37,331 bases of DNA, taken from NCBI RefSeq assembly GCF_900130015.1, contig NZ_FQXS01000038.1, positions 1 through 37,331 on the forward strand, written 5' to 3'. Under the pieces are notes generated by a model, which was not told the origin of the DNA, searched no databases, and saw nothing but the letters and a program-made list of their open reading frames with translations. Below, piece after piece: positions 36,450 to 37,331 of this stretch (its first letter is position 1; every line of letters starts with the position of its first letter). Both the position numbers and the translations under genes were made by a program. Source of the stretch: Desulfofustis glycolicus DSM 9705 (GTDB lineage Bacteria > Desulfobacterota > Desulfobulbia > Desulfobulbales > Desulfocapsaceae).

Positions 36450-36668
36450 TCATGTGTTGTTGCCGTGACGGTTGGTCCCAGAGACTATTTGATTGAACCA
36501 GCGGCCGTTGTTGAAACGACTGCTGGCGGACAAGAAGGCCGTGGTTTCGATCTCGGTTTCTTCGCGGCCCATCGGCATGCGAGAGTTGATGACGATCTCG
36601 GTGGGCCGGTGCAGCGTGTCTTTGACCGGGATGATGATCCGGTTGGCGTAGAAGTCGCTATTTTGTAA
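36450..36668 (-). pseudogene. 5'-truncated gene upstream of the coat-like gene
   Basis: An in-frame stop precedes LQNSDFYANRIIIPVKDTLHR, shown as SDFYANRIIIPVKDTLHR, then PTEIVINSRMPMGREETEIE, FLSASSRFNNGRWFNQIV and the stop at 36450-36452. There is no start codon before the internal Met residues, so the N-terminus is missing. The protein reads as a real beta-rich domain. Its position directly upstream of the coat-like gene resembles the single-strand DNA-binding gene of filamentous phages, but I do not recognise the family with certainty. Confidence 0.4.
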
Positions 36669-36671
36669 TTA

Positions 36672-36981
36672 TTCTTCTCACCGATTTAGAACGAATTGAT
36701 TTTGCATAGAGTTTTACAATAGGACTCATGAGCAATTTTTAATTATTTCTGTTGCATAATAACTTTTTGCTCAGGTTGCACCCAAGGTTGGCTTTAAATT
36801 TCTACGAGAGATTGAGAATGATCAGGCTGAAAAGAAAGAAAGTATTGTCGCACATAAGCCCTAACCGCCACTTCGCCTAATTAACGTTGTGCATTTAAAT
36901 AAATTTGTCCCTCAGGGCAAAATAGTGAAACAAATACTGAAAGAAATAAAAAATGGAACCCAGAAATATACTGAAGTAAAT
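36672..36981. other. AT-rich stretch between phage-like remnant and ISL3 end
   Basis: No supported gene. A short plus frame (36926 onward) reads VKQILKEIKNGTQKYTEVNG and then crosses the insertion-sequence end at 36982, so it could be the C-terminal part of a gene interrupted by the insertion. No ribosome site was seen. Confidence 0.35.
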
Positions 36982-37331
36982 GGCTCTTCGTCGTTTCAAG
37001 TGGATTTGAGCAGATTACCAACCGGTGAGGCGATCAGGTAAATCATGCTGATAAATGTCTGTGGGTTCCGATACCCTCTGGCCCGTGCTTTGGCTGCCTG
37101 GAAAATGCTATTCAAGCCTTCCAGGCGAGCATTGCTGTGGCCCGACTGCCACCGTGATTCAATCGCCTGGCGGTGCCTGATCACTGTTTCGATTGCGGAG
37201 ATGATCGGCTTTAACACCGGTGATCTGGTCAAATCGGTCTCTGCCATGCACAGTAGAAAATTGCTCAAGCGCCACTTGGCTGCCTGCGGGGTTGCTGCTT
37301 TTCGGACCCAACGCAACCGCTCTTTCACCCG
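36982..37331. mobile_element. ISL3-family insertion sequence, 3' end (cut by window edge)
   Basis: The element's end is placed at GGCTCTTCGTCGTTTCAAGT (36982-37001). This sequence resembles the terminal repeat of ISL3-family elements, which often begin GG(C/G)TCTTCG. The transposase gene runs inward on the minus strand. The other end lies outside the window, so the matching repeat and target duplication cannot be seen. Confidence 0.6.
36996..37331 (-). CDS. ISL3-family transposase, C-terminal part
   Basis: The frame is open to the window edge and ends at 36996. It contains SGHSNARLEGLNSIFQAAKA followed by RARGYRNPQTFISMIYLIAS, the very characteristic C-terminal block of ISL3 (IS204/IS1001/IS1096/IS1165) transposases, including the third acidic catalytic residue (the E of RLEGLN). 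About 110 residues are visible; the rest is beyond the window. The apparent first codon (GTG) is internal. The stop lies 15-17 bases inside the putative terminal repeat. Confidence 0.9.
   Translation of the reverse strand, partial: RVKERLRWVRKAATPQAAKWRLSNFLLCMAETDLTRSPVLKPIISAIETVIRHRQAIESRWQSGHSNARLEGLNSIFQAAKARARGYRNPQTFISMIYLIASPVGNLLKST

Overview
The window looks like a chromosome segment of a sulfate-reducing deltaproteobacterium (Desulfobacterota), most likely a Desulfobulbales-type marine organism. This is inferred from three things: a molybdenum aldehyde oxidoreductase that matches the Desulfovibrio gigas MOP architecture residue for residue around its clusters, the Desulfovibrio-type accessory genes around it, and the housekeeping block on the right. 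No 16S gene is present, so the assignment rests on gene content only.

Layout. 1-1900 is an AT-rich, eroded accessory stretch: the C-terminal end of an IS1634-like transposase, one unrecognised gene on the minus strand, and a ~147-bp dispersed repeat with imperfect terminal inverted repeats. 1939-14663 is a ten-gene, all-plus-strand cluster: molybdopterin-binding protein, aldehyde oxidoreductase (mop), a strong terminator, then eight tightly overlapping genes. These eight are a flavin/iron-sulfur/CCG-domain oxidoreductase fusion, a two-CxxC redox protein, a methyltransferase, a C-GCAxxG-C-C-like protein, a Tes-like radical SAM protein (TrsS type), a PaaK-like CoA ligase, XdhC, and a MobA-like nucleotidyltransferase fused to an HD domain. 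This is the system I consider most interesting: cofactor-maturation genes for the aldehyde oxidoreductase sit in one unit with genes whose substrate is unknown.

14664-20900 is looser: a hypothetical gene, a PAS sensor-like protein, a DUF4442 hotdog protein, an SLC13-type permease and two small hypotheticals, with several long non-coding gaps. 20919-25668 is a sucrose module: sucrose-phosphate synthase with a phosphatase-like domain, convergent with sucrose synthase. The second copy of the dispersed repeat lies exactly between their stop codons.

25910-35783 is housekeeping: tRNA-Leu(UAA); ybeY and pdxJ joined in one open frame; phoH; a DsbA-like secreted thiol protein; tRNA-Leu(UAG); then tig-clpP-clpX-lon and tRNA-Val plus tRNA-Asp with a shared promoter and terminator. 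35830-37331 is again a graveyard: a frameshifted BrnT-like toxin with a truncated antitoxin, two fragments resembling filamentous-phage genes on the opposite strand, and the 3' end of an ISL3-family insertion sequence running off the window.
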